A program made the position numbers and the translations under genes. Below the pieces are notes generated by a model that did no database searches, was not told the DNA's origin, and saw only the letters and a program-made list of their open reading frames with translations. Positions 4,937-6,491 of a stretch of DNA of 6,491 nucleotides are shown here, one piece after another. The DNA is taken from contig DLGS01000105.1 of the NCBI GenBank assembly GCA_002482815.1, forward strand, positions 1-6,491, in the 5' to 3' direction. Within the stretch, counting starts at the first letter, position 1, and each line of letters starts with the position of its first letter. Source of the stretch: Bacteroidetes bacterium UBA7688. GTDB lineage: Bacteria; Bacteroidota; Bacteroidia; Chitinophagales; Chitinophagaceae.

Positions 4937-5380
4937 ATGAAAAAGATACTGCTGATACTACTTCCGGTGCTGATTGCGCTGCAGATTTTATCTTCCTGTA
5001 AGAAAGAAAAGGATAAGGATGGCGGTAGTGGCAATCAGTCCATCATCGGCAACTGGACCAACCGGAACACCCAATACAGGGCTTATTATAAAGGCAATCT
5101 GTACAAAGATACTTCTGTCAATCTGCCTGACGGCGAGCAAACCCTCACTTTCAACAGCGATTCTTCTTTTTCGGCAAAAAGAAAAGAGAATACCGGGGGC
5201 GGCACCTTCAGCACCACAGGCGACTCGCTGAAGATGTATATCAAAAGAGACAAGGATACATCAAACGATTTTACAGTCTACACGCTCTCCGGTGATGCGC
5301 TGGATATTTATTATAAATGGAAAGGCACGATAAGTATAGATTCCAGCTATGAGTATATCCTTCATTTTAAAAGGAAATAG
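4937..5380 (+). CDS. Small lipocalin-like lipoprotein
   Basis: 147 residues. The ATG at 4937 gives a textbook lipoprotein signal: KK at 2-3, hydrophobic residues 4-18, lipobox LSSC with Cys21, then a charged linker KKEKDKDGG typical of Bacteroidota surface or outer-membrane lipoproteins. The mature domain starts with IIGNWTN (about residues 36-42), the G-x-W signature of small lipocalin-like domains, and goes on with strand-like segments such as QTLTFNSDSSFSAKR, GTFSTTGDSLKMYI and TYTLSGD-type turns, ending YEYILHFKRK. That pattern suits an eight-stranded barrel of the lipocalin_4 type; ligand and role are unknown. It has a promoter-like box just upstream and probably starts its own transcript. 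GC content is clearly higher than in the acetyltransferase region. Confidence 0.88.
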   Translation: MKKILLILLPVLIALQILSSCKKEKDKDGGSGNQSIIGNWTNRNTQYRAYYKGNLYKDTSVNLPDGEQTLTFNSDSSFSAKRKENTGGGTFSTTGDSLKMYIKRDKDTSNDFTVYTLSGDALDIYYKWKGTISIDSSYEYILHFKRK

Positions 5381-5407
5381 GAAAGTTAAATCCTTGACGC
5401 AGCAGGA

Positions 5408-5656
5408 ATGAGGCTATCTTTACCAATGATAAAAACCGAAAAGGGTTTTAGGTTCGAATGTTCCGGTAGAGAGATGGATACTTTTGGTTTTGATGGTTTC
5501 AGTATTTATGAAGGAGTGGTTGCTGTGGGCAAAGATTGCCATCCTCAGTTTTTTAATCCAAACACTTTGCTCTACACTTCTGAATTTTCGGAACCTGAAA
5601 AAAAAGAGCTTTCCATTTTTATGATTATCCAATGGACAAAATTCGGATTGCGCTAA
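5408..5656 (+). CDS. Small uncharacterised protein
   Basis: 82 residues from the ATG at 5408, or 76 from the ATG at 5426, which would begin MIKTEKGFRFEC and may be the true start. An AGGA at 5403-5406 is too close to the first ATG to help. The sequence looks like a real compact domain with alternating strands (KGFRFECSGREMDTFGFDG, then SIYEGVVAVGKD) and a C-terminal helix with ELSIFMIIQWTKFG; it has no signal peptide or membrane segment. It lies 27 bases after the lipocalin-like gene in the same direction and may share its transcript. It ends 15 bases from the stop of the convergent GyrI-like gene. I do not recognise a family. The opposite-strand frame over it is low in quality. Confidence 0.6.
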   Translation: MRLSLPMIKTEKGFRFECSGREMDTFGFDGFSIYEGVVAVGKDCHPQFFNPNTLLYTSEFSEPEKKELSIFMIIQWTKFGLR

Positions 5657-5671
5657 GGAGTCCGGTCCATT

Positions 5672-6295
5672 CTACACTACAGGTTCTCTCAATATTGTTT
5701 TTAATTTTTCAGGAGGTGTTTTTCTGAAATCGGATAAATAAATTTCGTGGTGCAGACCGTTTTTTTTGAAGTCATTCGCACGGATAAAAGCGAGCATTTG
5801 CTTTAAGGTTTCCGGTTCGTTTGCAAAGGGGCCGGTGTGGAGCATTCGAACACATTTGCCTTCTGCCATTTCAAAAAACACCAGCTCTTTTGCCAGCACG
5901 ATTTGCTTTTTGTTGACAACTGTTTCGATGGCATTTTGGAGCATTTCCTGTGTGACAAAGTCAGGCATTCTGATCATCATCCGGTAATCCCATTCGCTGC
6001 GGGGCACACTCCCTGGGGCTTCTTCCATAGACAGGCTTTTGTATTTTGATTCGTCGAAACTCCACAGGCCTTCCAGTTTGGCTGCCACAAAGTCCTGGTT
6101 CAGTGCCTTGCAGGCAAATTTCAGGGTATACGCTGTTGAATATAATGCCTGCAAATTGTCGGCAAATGCAGCACCGGAAGGATCGCCTTTGCCACAGATA
6201 GATAAAAAGCGTGCAGCTTCGATGTTCACTAATTCGGGTTTGTTTTTTGCGGTATAATACGCTTTGTATTGTTTGCCTAAATCCGTTTTTGCCAT
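5672..6295 (-). CDS. GyrI-like domain protein (COG4832 type)
   Basis: 207 residues, ATG at 6295. It begins AKTDLGKQYKAYY and contains ARFLSICGKGDPSGAAF (about residues 28-44), LYSTAYTLKFACK (about 51-63), KLEGLWSFDE (about 73-82), a W-DYRMMIRMPDFVT segment (about 102-115) and HTGPFANEPETL (about 153-164) leading to HHEIYLSDFRKTPPEKLKTILREPV at the end. This is the layout of stand-alone GyrI-like small-molecule-binding proteins grouped as COG4832: a duplicated SHS2-type fold that binds hydrophobic or cationic compounds. Members fused to AraC or MerR domains sense drugs; stand-alone ones have been linked to binding or hydrolysis of xenobiotics, which is family knowledge, not shown here. It is a single-gene unit, convergent with the small protein gene and preceded by a terminator for an upstream leftward gene. 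Confidence 0.9.
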   Translation of the reverse strand: MAKTDLGKQYKAYYTAKNKPELVNIEAARFLSICGKGDPSGAAFADNLQALYSTAYTLKFACKALNQDFVAAKLEGLWSFDESKYKSLSMEEAPGSVPRSEWDYRMMIRMPDFVTQEMLQNAIETVVNKKQIVLAKELVFFEMAEGKCVRMLHTGPFANEPETLKQMLAFIRANDFKKNGLHHEIYLSDFRKTPPEKLKTILREPVV

Positions 6296-6397
6296 TGCCG
6301 TTTAATTTGAGGATACAAAGGAAATCATCTTCACTGACAACCCTATGGCAGTTTCCTGTCCTGAGCGGAAATAAAACATCCTTTTCCACTCAAACAA

Positions 6398-6433
6398 CAG
6401 GGCGGATACCGGTTTTCACCAATCTCCGCCCTG
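6398..6433 (-). terminator. Strong rho-independent-type terminator for the leftward gene at the right edge
   Basis: On the minus strand CAGGGCGGA pairs perfectly with TCCGCCCTG (9 bp). Inside it, GATTGGT and ACCGGTA extend the stem through a mismatch and two G-U pairs to a GAAA tetraloop, giving a nearly continuous 16-pair hairpin. It is followed by TTGTTTGAG, a moderate T-rich tail. It lies 19-27 bases past the possible stop codons of the leftward frames entering from the right edge. Confidence 0.72.
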
Positions 6434-6452
6434 CGATAATCTGTTTTTTGAA

Positions 6453-6491
6453 TTAAAAGCTTAGTTTTTCTTCCAGACTTTTTGTGTCAGC
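6453..6491 (-). CDS. Possible 3' end of a leftward gene running in from the right edge
   Basis: The terminator at 6398-6433 implies a leftward gene just to its right. Two minus-strand frames are open to the edge: one ends ...TKSLEEKLSF with TAA at 6453-6455, the other ends ...TQKVWKKN with TAA at 6461-6463. Only 9-12 codons are visible, so neither frame nor product can be decided. Confidence 0.35.
   Translation of the reverse strand, partial: ADTKSLEEKLSF

Noticed and set aside
1..6491. CRISPR array, tRNA or rRNA genes, insertion-sequence transposase, integrase
   Set aside because: No regularly spaced repeats with unique spacers, no cloverleaf-type sequence recognised, and no frame with transposase or recombinase motifs.

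Overview
The window looks like chromosomal DNA from a member of the Bacteroidota, probably near the Chitinophagaceae or Sphingobacteriia. The signs are two Bacteroidota-style lipoproteins, TAnnTTTG-like promoter boxes, start codons without clear Shine-Dalgarno sequences, and the type of GC-rich palindrome and 'TTTGCG' repeats scattered between genes. This placement is inference; there is no rRNA or other marker gene.

Layout. 1-426 (+): 3' end of a magnesium transporter of the MgtE family. 428-1135 (+): a probable outer-membrane lipoprotein starting one base after it, so very likely co-transcribed. 1328-4041 (-): three genes in the same orientation, a chromate-transporter-family protein (1328-2458), a conserved protein of unknown function (2646-3350) and a GNAT acetyltransferase (3520-4041). 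4042-4936: about 900 bases with no convincing gene, filled with short dispersed repeats and palindromes. 4937-5380 (+): a small lipocalin-like lipoprotein. 5408-5656 (+): a small uncharacterised protein. 5672-6295 (-): a GyrI-like (COG4832-type) protein, convergent with the previous gene. 6398-6433 (-): a strong hairpin terminator, apparently for a leftward gene whose last codons enter at the right edge.

The most interesting part is 1157-4041. Each of the three leftward genes is followed, 19-46 bases after its stop codon, by a structured non-coding element of about 90-130 bases. The elements after the chromate transporter and after the unknown protein are diverged copies of each other (33 of 40 bases identical in the core); the one after the acetyltransferase is a different sequence but forms a long imperfect inverted repeat. 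The pattern [gene + structured element] repeated head to tail in one orientation, with unrelated accessory-type products, is that of a gene-cassette array as in integrons. No integrase is in the window and canonical attC core sites are not evident, so this is a hypothesis.

A second pattern: a GC-rich palindrome built on CTGCC/GGCAG occurs three times (1221-1237, 4273-4284, 4643-4656). Each time it sits inside one copy of a repeat whose partner elsewhere in the window lacks it, which suggests a miniature insertion-type element that targets other repeats.

The genes do not form one pathway. The left and right flanks look like ordinary core and envelope genes; the middle looks like an accessory, visibly AT-richer block (13 of 60 bases are G+C at 3541-3600, against 28 of 60 at 5041-5100).
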